From Setaria digitata (Eukaryota > Nematoda > Chromadorea > Rhabditida > Setariidae), in assembly GCA_003640385.1 (NCBI GenBank), contig RCAB01000003.1, positions 310,001-374,000 on the forward strand: a stretch of DNA of 64,000 nucleotides. Direction: 5' to 3'. The notes below the pieces were generated by a model. It searched no databases and was not told where the DNA came from. It was given only the letters and a program-made list of their open reading frames with translations. Shown piece by piece: positions 49,567-63,100 of the stretch. Numbering within the stretch: the first letter of the stretch is position 1; the number at the start of each line of letters is the position of its first letter. A program made the translations under genes and the position numbers.

Positions 49567-52500
49567 TCAAAAAACAAAAGATTCAGGTAATTTGAGTTCA
49601 AAAATATTCTTCGGTTTGTTGTAACATCCATACTCACTCATGCGATTTGCATCATCATTCCGTTGGAGCAGCCGTTTTACAGTTCGTGACAAATCAATTT
49701 CTTCACGTTCCTGATGCATTTCTTCGACAAGTTTATTAAAGTCCTGCGTGCGAAACTTATCCACAATTCTTTGTGTCCGTTTCTAAATAATCAATTAGGG
49801 TTGATATAGTAAGCTGTAGACATTTCGTTCTAAATCACAGTACCATTTATTAATAAATAAGAAAAAAATAAGAGGTAGTTACTAGAAAGCTATTAATACT
49901 TTACGTACTAAAATACTCACCTTTCCATGACACTTTATGTGGAACTGTCAATAAAACCTAAAAAGAAGGCATATACTATGTACCTGTTCCTTTCTTTCCT
50001 CCTCACTCGGATCAAATGAAGTGTTTATTTTCTTACGCAGTTCATTAACATTTGTTGGGGGCATATCGGATTCTACAATCAATAATATTAAGTAATTAAC
50101 TGCGAGTAATGAAAATAGACAGATCATAAAAAAAATAAGACTTCTTTCAATTATGGTTGTTGCGGATAATTTAAGAAAACAGCATCCAAAAAACAAAGAA
50201 CTTTAGAAGCAGTCCTTTTGTTCATTTAAATTTAGATGACTAAGTCTTGATGAAATTAAACTTTAAATTAAAAGCAGCATTTTGCTTCCTTGAGTATCGA
50301 AGCCCTTACTTTCGCGTGTTGAAAAGAGTGTATTTTTCCGGGAAGTCTGTACAGATTCAGAAGGACTCCAGTCGATGCTTATATCAATCGAGATTGTATT
50401 GTCGTCAATTCCACTAGTGTCCGTTCCATCAATATTAATTATTTTATCGTCTCTGAATGGCCAATCTCTACTTGAGATCATGTTGCCCAACAGTGATGAC
50501 GCTAGTGTAGCACCCTTAGAAACGAACGGTAGCGCCAGATTCTTCACATCTTTACCACTGGCCTGAAACACTGTCAGTGCAAATGGTTACTGACGACTGA
50601 ACAATAATACAAGTCAGTCGTGCATTTTCAATGCCTTAAGTAGGAAATATGAGCCAAGCAAAAAATAACAGCGAAAATTACAAATTATTAAACATCATAA
50701 AACTTGCACCTTAAGCATTTCACTAACGTCGTCGATATCGAAAAGAATTGTTGCATCTTCTTCAAGACAAAGTGCAGCTTGTTCTTCATCGTCATCAAAT
50801 GCAAGTGGTGCTTTAGTCTGACCCTTATCAGTTTGCACGTCAGACAAAAGATTAAGTGACGGATGGGCTCGTAATGACCGCTGCTTGACAATCTGAACCA
50901 TGTGACTAGTGCTCATTTTAAACAGTGCAGTTCTTGTTTAAACCCAATCACTCTGGAATATTCCTCTCAAGCCTAGAAAAGTAAAAGTGCCTAATGTTAT
51001 TGTTCTAAATTAATTTCTGGCAAAATTCTTAACCAAATATTGTAAGCGTATTCACTTAAAAATTGGTTAGTCAACGTTGAGATTTTTATATTTCCAAATT
51101 TAAAAATTTATGCAAGTAACATAATTTGAACACTTTGAGGATCTTTCGAAATATTACGAAATGTTACCTGTTGGACATGCTGACAAAGAGAAGGTATAGC
51201 CATTAGCTGACTGCTAAAGTTAAGATATTTTGCCACTAAATTATGGATAGCTATACGTTTTACACCACTGAAACCAAACGACGATTCTAATGCCATAGCT
51301 TGTAATGCAAAAGACAACCGAAAAAGTTGTATCAACATCTAAAGTAATGGGATAAATCATTAACTTTTATAGTTCAGTGGATTAGCAAAACCTTCCGACA
51401 ACTAAAATTTTAATCAGTAGACACCTACTGAACCATGAAACTCTCTAGAACTGAAGACGAACTCCATATACTGATAAGTGATAAACGAATGACTGAAATA
51501 TAAATATACAATTAAAAAATATCCTAATTAAGCACAAAACCAATAAAATTTGTCAAAAACTGAACTGCAAAGTAATGAAATATGGACTTACTTCATCAAA
51601 GCCAACTTCAATGCATAACAAAGTCATTGTGCAAAGGATTGCATCCATATGTTCCTCTTGCGATTCATCTTCTGGTATCATCCACACACACCTATAAGCT
51701 TTCAGCGATACAGAAAAACCGCGAATATTTTTAAATTTCCATTGTATTATTCCATCAGAGCAATATTTTCGTCAGTTACAGAACTGAGAAATTAGATGGT
51801 CTTAGCAATATTTGCTATATATAACAACATACAGTCTATTCAGAGCAGACATGTGAACTCACTTATGAAGAGCATTAAGTAAATGGGGTGCATAATTCCT
51901 CATGATCATTTCATCCGATCTGCTGCACTTCTCGAAGGTTAAACGCAAATCACTAACATCATTGACAAAAGGTAAATGCCGCAACATTGCCAAATTATCG
52001 TGCCTTAAAGTTCCTTAAGCGTTTAATTTCATTCTTTCCCGATGCATTATAAATTCATAAACACGCAAAAAAAAAAAAAAAAAAAAGACTGTATTACAAG
52101 TTAAAGCGCTTCAAATAACTCAGCTTCCTTAAATAATGTCTAGTAATGAAAGAAAACTGAAAAAAGAGCTACAAAAATAAAAGTGTGAAAATATCCAGTA
52201 TTTGCACTTAATTTTCGGATGAAAAGCCGCATTAAAATTCGAGCTCGAAGTCAAACAAATAAGTAACATCCGAAATAAAAATTAAGACACTTTAAAAATA
52301 TAATAAAAACCTGTAAACCTGTCAAGCAAGGTATGGAAAATGCACTGTGTATCCAAACGAACAATAGGGTCGGTGGCTAGAGCTAACTGTAACAGTGTGT
52401 TGGGGAAATTGTTACCAAATATTGTTGACATGAAACCTGTTCGGTACTTCGTTGCCACCTGGATTAGTGAAATTATTTCGGAATAGAAAGGAAAAAAAAA

Positions 52501-55500
52501 TGAAAAAAAAAAAACTACAGAAAGAATTATTTTGAAAAGATCAGAAAATTAAAGATCTACCTTTAAAAGTGTCTTAACAAGTACGTGCTGCAGAAAAGTA
52601 TCGCTTGCTTTTAGTGCTTGACTTTCTTTTCCAAGATTTGGTATATTGGCTGATATAAAAAGCATAATTTCCACCTATAAATTATAAAATTTTAGCAGCA
52701 TTCAGTATATGGCCTCAAATTATAAAAATCAAATAAATGTTTGAAAATTAGATTTAATCCATAACTTTCTGCGAAAAACATCACATTGATAACAATTCCA
52801 TAACGCTGCAAAATAAATTTATTTGGAGCATATAAAGAACTATGAATATAGTATTAAAATATAAAGAACTACGAATATATTATAAAACAAGTATAGACAG
52901 TTCCATGAGACTTATCAAAGCAAATATTTCTAAAACATTTTATGCAAGAAACTTAACTACCTTTTGGTAATCAGGTAGTGCATATGCGTAGTCACCCATT
53001 GCATTAATCAATGATTCCTGGTATATTTTCTCTTGATCAACCGATGGACAATTCTCGGTTTGTTGAAATTCAACTGACTGGCGCAGATGCTTTAGCAAAG
53101 AATTGAATATACCTAAATACAAAATTGAACCAAGATCTCTAATAACCATATAGTCTGAATTTTATGAAGATCACTGCTTCTGTTTGTTTCATATCAGTGT
53201 CACTGAATGCATCTGAACTACTTCGGGAATCCGATTCATGAAATGTAAAAGTTTCATTATGATGGGATGGATCCAGTTACGACTAATTAAGAAATTAAAG
53301 ACCTGTATTTCAATTAATATCAAAACAGCAACAATAGACAGTGATCAATTACTCAAAAAAAAAAACTAGGCTTTTACTTCTGATTTACATTCGTTACGAA
53401 GTTCATGTGGTGACATTTGAAAAGCTCTGAATTCTCTTCGTTATTTCAGCCTTCTGTTTACCGGGAACAGTTACATCATTCTCAAAGAAAAACTAATTTT
53501 GCAGTTTAGAGAAAAAGATAAAAACTTGCAACATAACGAACTAAAGAAACTCGACCAATGCAGACTGACACTTATGTGCAATTATACTAACCTATTAAAG
53601 ACGGTCCTATGCTAGTGCCGGCAATGGAAACAATGCTTGATAAAACGGTCGCAATACCAATACGTACAGATGCATCTGAACTTGACATGTTCTCCAAATG
53701 AGTTATTAAGGCCTGAAAATACCTGAGGAGAGAAGTAAATTAATCCTTCTATGTTTATGTTGGGACCAAAAATGAAAAACATCAGCATTTAGAAAACTGA
53801 TAATAAACATATTGCACACCATGTGTAACTAAAAAATAAATAAACTATAAGCTAAGTAGATGATAGAAGCTCACGAAATGAACTCAACTAAAAAAAACTA
53901 CCTGGATAACGAAACTGGGATCCTTAACGCTATACATAATGGCACGGAATGTATGAACCGCAAATACAGGTGGAGGTTCCCACTTTGAATGCAAATCACA
54001 ATGTTTAAGAACAGGATCCAAAACAGAAATCAAGCCAAATGGTGCTTTTGCCATCAGTTCTCTACAAAATTTCGGAGGATTTATAGAAATATACAAGCAA
54101 AATACTATAAACTCCTTAATAACAGAAAACTATACATCACCTAAATCTGAAGTGATCTGAAAAATAAAAAGTGTTGCTTATAAACTGTACACTGTAATTG
54201 TTTGCTGCTAGCAACTTAATAATTTACTACAGCAACACGAAAGTCATAATAACTGATATGGAATTAAGCGAAAAAGATTAAGCAGAACAAAATATTAGTG
54301 AAATTTGATATAAGCGAATTTTTGATTTTAGAACATACCGTATAAATTGGTCGGCAAGCGCCTTAGGGTTTTCCGCTATCCCATCCATTGCATACGGTTG
54401 GTCAACCACTGAGAAGCGCTTACTTTTTCTTTCCCTTAATTCTTCTGAAACACAAAACCTAATATAAGTAATAATATTATTTATTCTTAAGATTTCAGCT
54501 AATGTCTATATAGCTAATGTTTATATAGAGCCGCATGCTCATATCTTCACTACATATCCGATCAACTTCTACGAATTTTCACAGTTCTACTGAATCTTTA
54601 CCCAAAGTATAATAAACTTTTCCTATTTAGATTTGTTAAGCAAAACACTTATGCCTAAATAGGAGAACAAACGCAATAAGAATCCAATTGAAATGTTTAC
54701 CGGAGTCTTCCTCTTGAAGATTAAAAAGAATTGAAGGGATGATTTTATCCATATGCTGTCTTTCCCATATGCTAGTCTGTAGCGGGTCAATGGTTGATTT
54801 CCACATGACACCTGCGCAAATTTAAAAGTAAATAAACATACAATAAAAAGTTCCGAAATTCCACAGAGAATGTTATTTTTGTTTGCTCCTAAACAAAACT
54901 GCCCAAAGCCTAAGATAATGAGACTGAACTGACCTCTCAAACCACGTAAGCCTGCGTACCGAGCATCTTTTGAAGTGTCACTACTATTTGCATGGCACAT
55001 TGACGCAAACTTGGAAATGAAAAAGTCGTACTCTCGATGATAAGCAGGGGTATTTTCTTCAATGTTCGCAAAGTTTACAAAAGAATCAATCGCCAATTTC
55101 TAGAAAATTCTAGAAAGCTAGTTTGATAAATCTAAAGAAAATTTTCAGCTAAGGTAACCATCAGATGACACTTGTGAAAATCGCCTTTTGTCAATGAATT
55201 CTTACTTTTGCTCTCTCATCCTTGTACAAAGTTTCAATTTAAATCTTTTCGTCAAATATCTTAACAATTTATACTGCCGTTTTAAATCATGCTGAACTCA
55301 AAGTAAAAGATTCAATGCAAGAGATTATTGCAACTAGTAACCCTAATATGCCGGAGCAAATAAATCCATTCTAGATCAGTTAATTTTATAGAGATGGCGA
55401 TAAGATGTAATAAATGCCTATGTAATACTTTACCATTCAAAAAATTGTTTTTATAGGCATCTAAAATCAGCCCTATAGTATCAATATGTTAAGGCAAGAT

Positions 55501-56364
55501 CAAAAAACATAGCCTCTCAATACCATCAGCAAGAACGAGTGGGAACAAAATATTTAACCTCCATTTCGAAGTGATTCGTTTCCAACAATTTTTGCAGCAT
55601 TTTCAAAAAATGTTCGATAAACTTATTTAAACTCGACAAATCGTGACAACTTTGTAGCAGCTGATCCATCGCTTCTACGGATATCTAAACTAGCATTTTA
55701 CTAAGAATCATAAAATTCATTGAATTTCCTTTCTCTGGAGAAATTAACAGATTAAAAACCTAAAATATGAACACCGAAAATACTTCTAATTTTTTATCCA
55801 TACAGTTCTACATCTATTACGGGTCATGAAGGGGAAAACAATGTACCTACTGTGATATCATATTCTCTCACAGAACGTTTTATTCAAAAATGCCAGGTAA
55901 AACTAGACACACCTTAACTTGATTGTATCTTTGATGATAAAGATCTCTAGATAACCGCGAAACAATGTATTCACCGATCCTATCCAACTTTTCAGGTCGT
56001 GATATTGCATAAAATGTTAGCTTTTGCATATTTGAATTAATCAGTCCTTCAGTTAGAGAGCTAGAAAAAAAAAAAAAAAAAAATTTAGTGGAACTTGGCA
56101 AGAAATTACATAAAATGACATTATTTGGCCTTAGTCTTCATCAAAAATCAATAAGAATAGATAATTTTTGGATGAAGTGTTTACATTATTAAAATTATGT
56201 AAGTGGGATAATATTTGACAAGAATATGGCATATGACTTGTATCATTCTGATGTCAAGTGGATATCTCAGAACTTCAATAAAATAATAACCTAGGATAAA
56301 TGGCGTCCACGAGTCGCCGATAGCGTGGTTTGCATGGAGCACAACAACACATGAAGGCATCCAT
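49567..56364 (-). CDS. EFR3: EFR3 plasma-membrane scaffold protein
   Basis: Peripheral membrane protein that anchors the PI4-kinase III alpha/TTC7/FAM126 complex at the plasma membrane to make PI4P. Eighteen exons join in phase to about 856 aa (human EFR3A 821): 56364-56291, 56060-55913, 55684-55559, 55099-54934, 54811-54701, 54444-54339, 54061-53902, 53712-53592, 53112-52961, 52674-52561, 52458-52319, 52003-51863, 51691-51592, 51338-51168, 50892-50710, 50562-50310, 50072-49984 and 49782-49567. The N-terminus MDAFMCCCAPCKPRYRRLVD has the Cys cluster (6-8) palmitoylated in the family and a basic patch. Conserved blocks follow: LTFYAISRPEKLDRIGEY, FANIEENTPAYHREYDFF and LRGLRGVMWKSTIDPLQ, then HEAT-like helices (LLDRHDNLAMLR). 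Residues from about 610 on are Ser/Asp/Glu-rich and variable. The start is fixed by the Cys motif. A TTTTTAG acceptor a few tens of bases upstream may be a spliced-leader site. Confidence 0.95.
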
Positions 56365-59300
56365 CGATTCACAGAAACGAAGAAATCTGACAGAACCTAA
56401 AAAGATACCAAGTATCAACAGTTTTAACGCGAATTTATCAACTGACAAGAGCAGCAGATAATAACTCCAATATTAGAAAGCTTAATCTTCAATTTTTCTT
56501 TTATCATTGTCCCGCTATCTCATTTGTCTCATCATTATTTAGCAAATGACTTCCACACAACAACAATACATGAATGTATAAAAATTTAGAATAATTTTAA
56601 AAGCAGCTTAATAAATTACAGACACCAGAAGGTTAAAAATAATAGAATTCCAACCGCACAAATTTAAAAGTAGCCCGCAGCCAAATTGGCTGGATCCCAC
56701 GTAAAATTCAACACTACAGGAAAGAAGACGATCAATAAGAATACTTTGAGAAAAACAAGCATGGAAAATTTCCTATCTGCTTTTGCTGAAAGCATTATTT
56801 GCCAACATTTCTCAATGAAGGAAACACTATGACCACGCCAAGGTCCAAAGAGTAATGCTTTCTATTTACGTCTTTTACAAACTCACCTTCACTAACAATT
56901 AAGGAAAAATGACGGTTACAATTTCACAGGAACCAATTAGAACTAATTTATATCCTCAAAGCGAAAGATATTTGCATGGCAAGTTTCTCAATAGCATGCG
57001 GCATCAAGTAGATTAAATCAATTTATTGAAATAAGAATGAAATTTATAGCAGTAACTTCACAGAATAAAAATTTACTCTGATGTTCGCTTTGCCAAGAAA
57101 ATCTAGAAAGAGCAGAATGTTGACAATAGGAAAAGAAGGAGAAAGAGGGAAGAGGTATGCACATTATTAGCTAAAATTCTTTCCTTAATATTTCATGTTT
57201 ATTTTCTTTTGGAAATATTTTTCTGTGCTTCATTTAGTATCTTTTTTAATTGTTAAAAAATGAAAGCTTTTCGACTGTTAAAACTTTTTAAATTTCACAT
57301 GAAACTTCAGAAATTTTTTTCCGTACGGAAAAGATACCGTTACATCTGATTTTTGGCATATGCTTGGAGTTATATTTTTTAAACTTTTTATGAATTTATA
57401 TTATCGGGAACAAACAATTACTTAGACAACTAAACAGATTTGCTGTTTCCCTCTCATACTTCCCGGTAAAATATTCCAATAATTTCTCATCTGCTATCAA
57501 CCAGTTCTAAGCTTCTCATACACACACAACTGTTGTAAGAAAGCTAATTCCTCGCTTCACGTGATCAACAATTTTGCTGTGTCAATGTCGCTGATTTCAA
57601 AGCCTATAAGTGTAAAAAATACCAATCGTTATTACCACTTCTAGCGCCAATAAAGCATGGGTAAAACTGCGTAACTATCAATTAAGTAAAACTATCAGCG
57701 CACATCACTAAAAACCTAAAATACTTTCTCGAAGTTCTTATCTTGCAGATACAAATCATTTTGAGTTGTATATAATATATTTTAGTTTTATTTTAAGCAT
57801 ACTAAGAAAATCAAATCGGTAATGCAAGGATTGTCAGCTGTGATGTCTCTCAATATATCGATTATCTGCTCAACAAAAAAAATGACAAAAGATAATAGGT
57901 ATGTCGAATTAGAACCGCAGTAACAAATTATCATGTTGTTATACCTGAAATTACTACCGCACTTAGATAAATATGCCCACTGCTTCTGAAATTGCTAATT
58001 GAAAGGAACAATTCTGGTAATAGTGGGAGAAAGTGTCAAAGCAATTTCCCTCTTGAAAGCCGGAAACCTGCTCCCTTACCAAATAATTACTTAAATTTTC
58101 CCTTCTCTTGTTACTTCTTTTCTGTCCTTAATGTTTCAAACCTTTCTTCAATAATTTAATTTAATTCATAATTCATTAACTATGCAAACTTCTGTTATTT
58201 TATAGAACAGAGATCCTTCATAGCTCACACAGTTGAGATCCCATGTTATGCAGAGAGAAAGATGAAGAAGATTTCATAAAGGGAGTACTTTCCACTTCCA
58301 TTGTCGATTAATTTTCCAATTTTCGAACCTTTTTTGTAGCTTGTAAATTGACTTGAAATGGTTACCCTAAAATGAAAGCTCTTGTATCATATTGTTTCTA
58401 AACTGCACTGGAAAATAAAGGGGAGTAGAAGAAAAAAACCACCTCTCGATTCATTTCCTTCTTTGTATTGTTTAAGAAATTTTCCTAGCAAATTTTTTTT
58501 CCTTCAATTAGGAGAATGAATAAATACTGTCTCCTACCTTTATTTCAACACCGAAGTTTATTTTGAAGTGATAATTAAAAAGAGGCATGCAGAATTAAAA
58601 TTAGGATGTTTTTATTGTTCGGACTTCCGAAAAGTTGAAATAAAATGCATGTGCTTACTTAACACACATCCAATTCACCCAGCGGAGTAATTGTTATTTT
58701 TAATGTCAGTATCAGAGAGATTGAGTGCTGTAAAGGTGGAGTAATATAATTTAGCCTTTTTGCATAAGCTAATTATTGAGGACGATGAAAGAAGAAATGA
58801 AGATTCAGTAACAGATTTCGTAGTTATATGCTCTTTCTTTGGCGTCCTTGTCGTAATTAAAAAAAAAAAGAAAAATAAAATATTTTAAAGCAGCAGATAA
58901 CTGCAGACTTCCTTAAGCTAAATTTAACGCGAAAACAATTCAGCTCGAGCTAGCTACGATGCTGATTGACTGCAGCAAGAATTATCTCCATCATCTTTTT
59001 TTTTTTTTTTTTTGATGGACTTACTACTCGAGTTGCACCATTGCAAAAAATAATCCCGTAAAAGTCACAACAAGGAAAATTGAAGAAAATTACAATTACA
59101 ATACGAAACAAAGAAAATAAATGTTCATTCGCATCAGTTAAGTTTTTGTTGTTAAAGAAGGGCCGGTTGTGCTACCTGACACTTCCTCACATCGCTTATC
59201 CGTGTATCTAGTAGTGATAAATATGAATTACTTGTAACTACTTCGCTAGATAGCTTACTCGTCTCTCATTCGGAACAAAGACAAAAATTCAAAATTATAT

Positions 59301-60199
59301 GTCTCGAATGAGCTTGATATGGAAAGCAAACATATTTGTAGGTAATCTGTGAAACACTGATTGTACAATTTCCTTCAGCAGTTAGAACATTTTTAGCCGC
59401 TTAATTAGATCGTGAAACACTAATGTGTATGATTCTATGTAACATATTTTGCAAATAGTTTCAGAATGAGTAAGGTGATATGAAATTACTGCCAAGTAAT
59501 TGGTCATTGATGTTGCGCGAGAATTTTTAAGAATTGAATATGGGTTGCAATTACATTTTAATTTTTGTTCTTATATTTTATGACCATTTTAAACTGTTTT
59601 TAAATAAAACGTTGGCAACGCTTCCTTACTCCTCTGCCAATTAAAATTAGTGGCGGTGTTTGAATAATTTAAAAAGCAAATCGAAAACATATTTATGTTT
59701 GCGAGGAAATAGTTTTGTTCAGAAAAATATGGTCAAATGAGATAATTGAGAAAGTAAAGTGCTTTGATTTGTTTATATCAAATTAAAGTAAGAACGACAA
59801 CTGCTGCAAAGTTTAAAAGTTGAGAAAAAATTACAAGATTTCAATAAAAATGTATGAAAATCGAAAGCTTGAAGTGCTTTATCTATTCTACTTTCCCTTT
59901 AATCAGTATTTTATGTCTAAATTCCAGGAAATACATTTCAATGTGTTTCTTTAATTAGTCCAGAATGTCTAATCTGCTACCGAAGAATCGTCGCCGTTTC
60001 TTTTTTTCAAAAAGTATGGATATTTTATTGGTCTTTTGATGAGGCCAGGTTCTATTATTTTGACATAATCGTCATTTGCTGTTTATTACAAATGTTTGAA
60101 TTTTTAAGAGTAAAAATTTTTTAAATGTCAACTCAGTCAGATGCACTTTTCTTAATTTGAGGAAGCCGAGGAAATAGTCGAAAAGACTGTTTACATACG
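56365..60199. other. Divergent intergenic region between EFR3 and RICTOR
   Basis: 3.8 kb separating two oppositely directed genes. It is strongly AT-rich with T- and A-runs (for example 58860-58870, 58997-59013) and no open frame worth reporting. Promoters of both genes presumably lie here. Unrecognised upstream exons of RICTOR are possible. Confidence 0.65.
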
Positions 60200-63100
60200 A
60201 TGAAAATACTACGTCAACAAAATACAAACGATACAGAAAGCAATCGTTCACTTGAACAGATACTTAGTGTTCAAGAAGATTTGAAAAATACTGTTGAAGT
60301 TGCCAGTTACCTCAACAACCTGTGCGCCACACTTACTAGTGCCAAAGAACTTCCCAGTGAAGAAGGATTCTACAAAGCTGTCTGCAAAAGATATGTTTTA
60401 AACATTAAAGTTGAAATTATCTTTAAATGGTTCATAGAAGTGACATATATCTCAATAATGGGAACAGCTTGGCAGATGTTTTAGGAAGATAATAAAAGTG
60501 ATGAGAAATAAAAAGTTTTTGTGACAGGATTGCTAGATATGTGCTGCTGGATGTAAGTTCAATTCGTGCAATCACATATCGCATCTTACGGAAAGCCTCT
60601 CAGATCCATGATGATTTGTCGTTACTGTTGCAGATCCATATGGATATCTTTGCAATAAGGTTTCTTTATTGTTTATTTCGAAAGAACTGCGGAAAGCTAA
60701 ATCGGGGGGAATTTCAACATTCCTTTAAAATTTAGATGATATGTTAACTTGGAGTACTTTGTTTCGTTCTAGCTAGACTCCTACTATTGACCATTTTAAA
60801 AACAACGTTATCACGGATTTTTGTCAGCCTTTGAACTTTTATCTGTAAGTTAAAGATAAACATCACTTACTTAACATGTGATAAATTATGTGTTAAGTAA
60901 GTGATGTCTTCTACTCTTATATCACCTGGGTGCTTGCATTATGAAATAACGCAATGAAACTTAAGATTGGAATTTATCGCAGATAAAGAAATTATTACAG
61001 GTCGTTAGAGCTTGATACAAATAGCTCTGAAGAACGGATGGAGGCTTTAAAATTATGCGTGATGATGTTAAGTCGAAGGAAAGAGAGGACTAAAAGTCTC
61101 AGTAATGGACTGGTGGAGGAAAATTTTTCAGATACTTCTTTTCCAGAAAATATCTGTCGTGCCATAATTTCGGTTGCCAATAGCTTCTTTCCAATGCGAT
61201 TCGACAGGGCAAAAGCTAAGGAAGGAGAAGATGAGTGAGCTTTTCACGCATTAATTTAATTTTAAATTGTGGAGATTATCTAGTGAGTAATTGTGACTGA
61301 ACTTTCATGGCTGGCAGTATTTTGTTAACAAATGTTGCCACTCTTGAGAATTATGATATTATTGTTCGTGGGTGATAAGTTCTGGGTCCCATGACTTTGT
61401 CAGTTAACGATGTTGTGATTAATAAGTTTTTTTCTGTTTATATTTTGTCTCTTTTTGCGGGAGAGTTTTCGACATAATCGTGGCTGTTGATATAAAGTAT
61501 AAAGAATAGTTGAAAGAACTAGTTTTGAAATAACAGTACTGATAAAATGAATTTTGTAACGAAGAAATTTTGCAGTTCTGGCAAAGTTGCGCAATTATTT
61601 GTTCTACTAAATAATTGTTTTGTAGGCTAGCCTTTTCATGTTTTGTTGTAATAATTGAGCAGGCTGCTGTTGCTCCGGATCTCATTTTGAATTCCATTGA
61701 TACAGGTACACAATACGAAATTTTTGTTCTCATATAGCATCATTAATTAAAAACTTTTTTATGGAAAGTTTTCGAAAAAAAGGAGCTGGTCCGGAGTTTC
61801 GAACTTTAACATTATCCATTACCTATTCATCCCAGTTTTTCAAATATCGGAATGATTGTAGGCTGGATTGTTGAATTTCTCACTCGGACAATATTGAATG
61901 ATCGTTCATCCACTGTAGTTTGTCGAATCCTCTGCGCTTGGCTCGATTCACCGCGGTTGAGAGTACGAGCAAAATTACGATCAGTTTTGAATGTATGCTC
62001 TTCTTGAAATTACTTCAGTTCCATTGGAACGATGATTTAGTACGGCGCATCGATCTTCCAGGATTAATTCCAACAAATTAGCACATCTAGGAGCCCTTTC
62101 TTGTCTCTAGCAGTTGATATTTTCAGCGAATTTTTTTCTCGATAACTGAAATGGAACTTTTTGAGTGGAACCAACAAGTGGAACTGCAAGTTTTTTCTTC
62201 TAAATTTTTTAGTATATTTTATTTTGCTGGTGCATATTCGAAGTTAAAAGCTTTTGTACATTAAGAAAATTTTCGAACATTTAGAATATTTAGAAGTGCA
62301 GAGAGGAATTCCTGTTAGTTGTGCTTAATTAATGAAAACAAAATAACTTCCATTGTTACGGTTTTCCCTGTTGATTATCGTGATTGCACTGAATTTTTTT
62401 TTTTTTTTTTTTGTTTTAGAGAATGTCTTTCAAATAACTCATTCCACTTGAGAAACTTTTCACAAATTTTTTCTACTCTGTTGCGCACTTGGGCTGGTCT
62501 TCTTGCTTGTGCAGCTTCGGATGATCAAAATACGTCATTTGTTTCTGCATTGAGGTACGATCTCTTACGATAAATTTTGATTTTCGTGAACTATTTATGC
62601 CTTCCTTCCAGTTAAATCCGGTGCCAAACTTTATGAAATTTCCTCATGATAAATTCACTAGCGAAGTTTTTTGATATCTTGTTTTGCAGTAATTACTCCG
62701 GCTTTGACCTATGAGGGGACAGAAGGATCATTGGAAAAGTTCTTGCCAAAATTACTAGTTAAAAAATTAGTGAAAATAATAACCCTTGCATTGTAATCAT
62801 TTAAGTACTACTTTTCTTAACTTGATGGATTACCGGGTTTTCTCGATTACGTTTTTTTCAGTTTTCTGGATTACGTAGGGTTGAATCCACTTACACATGC
62901 AAACAGTCGCAAAATTTACGATTTAGTCATCGAATGTTGTTGTGAAGTTTTGGAGCTTTCCTACTCAAAAGTTCGATTCACCGATTGGCCTTGTACTGTG
63001 GGCTTTTACTGTAAGTTTGAATATTTAACGCCTAAAGATAGCTGGAAAACATTGAATTTATCTTACTATTTAAATTATCTCATTATCATTATTGGAAAGC

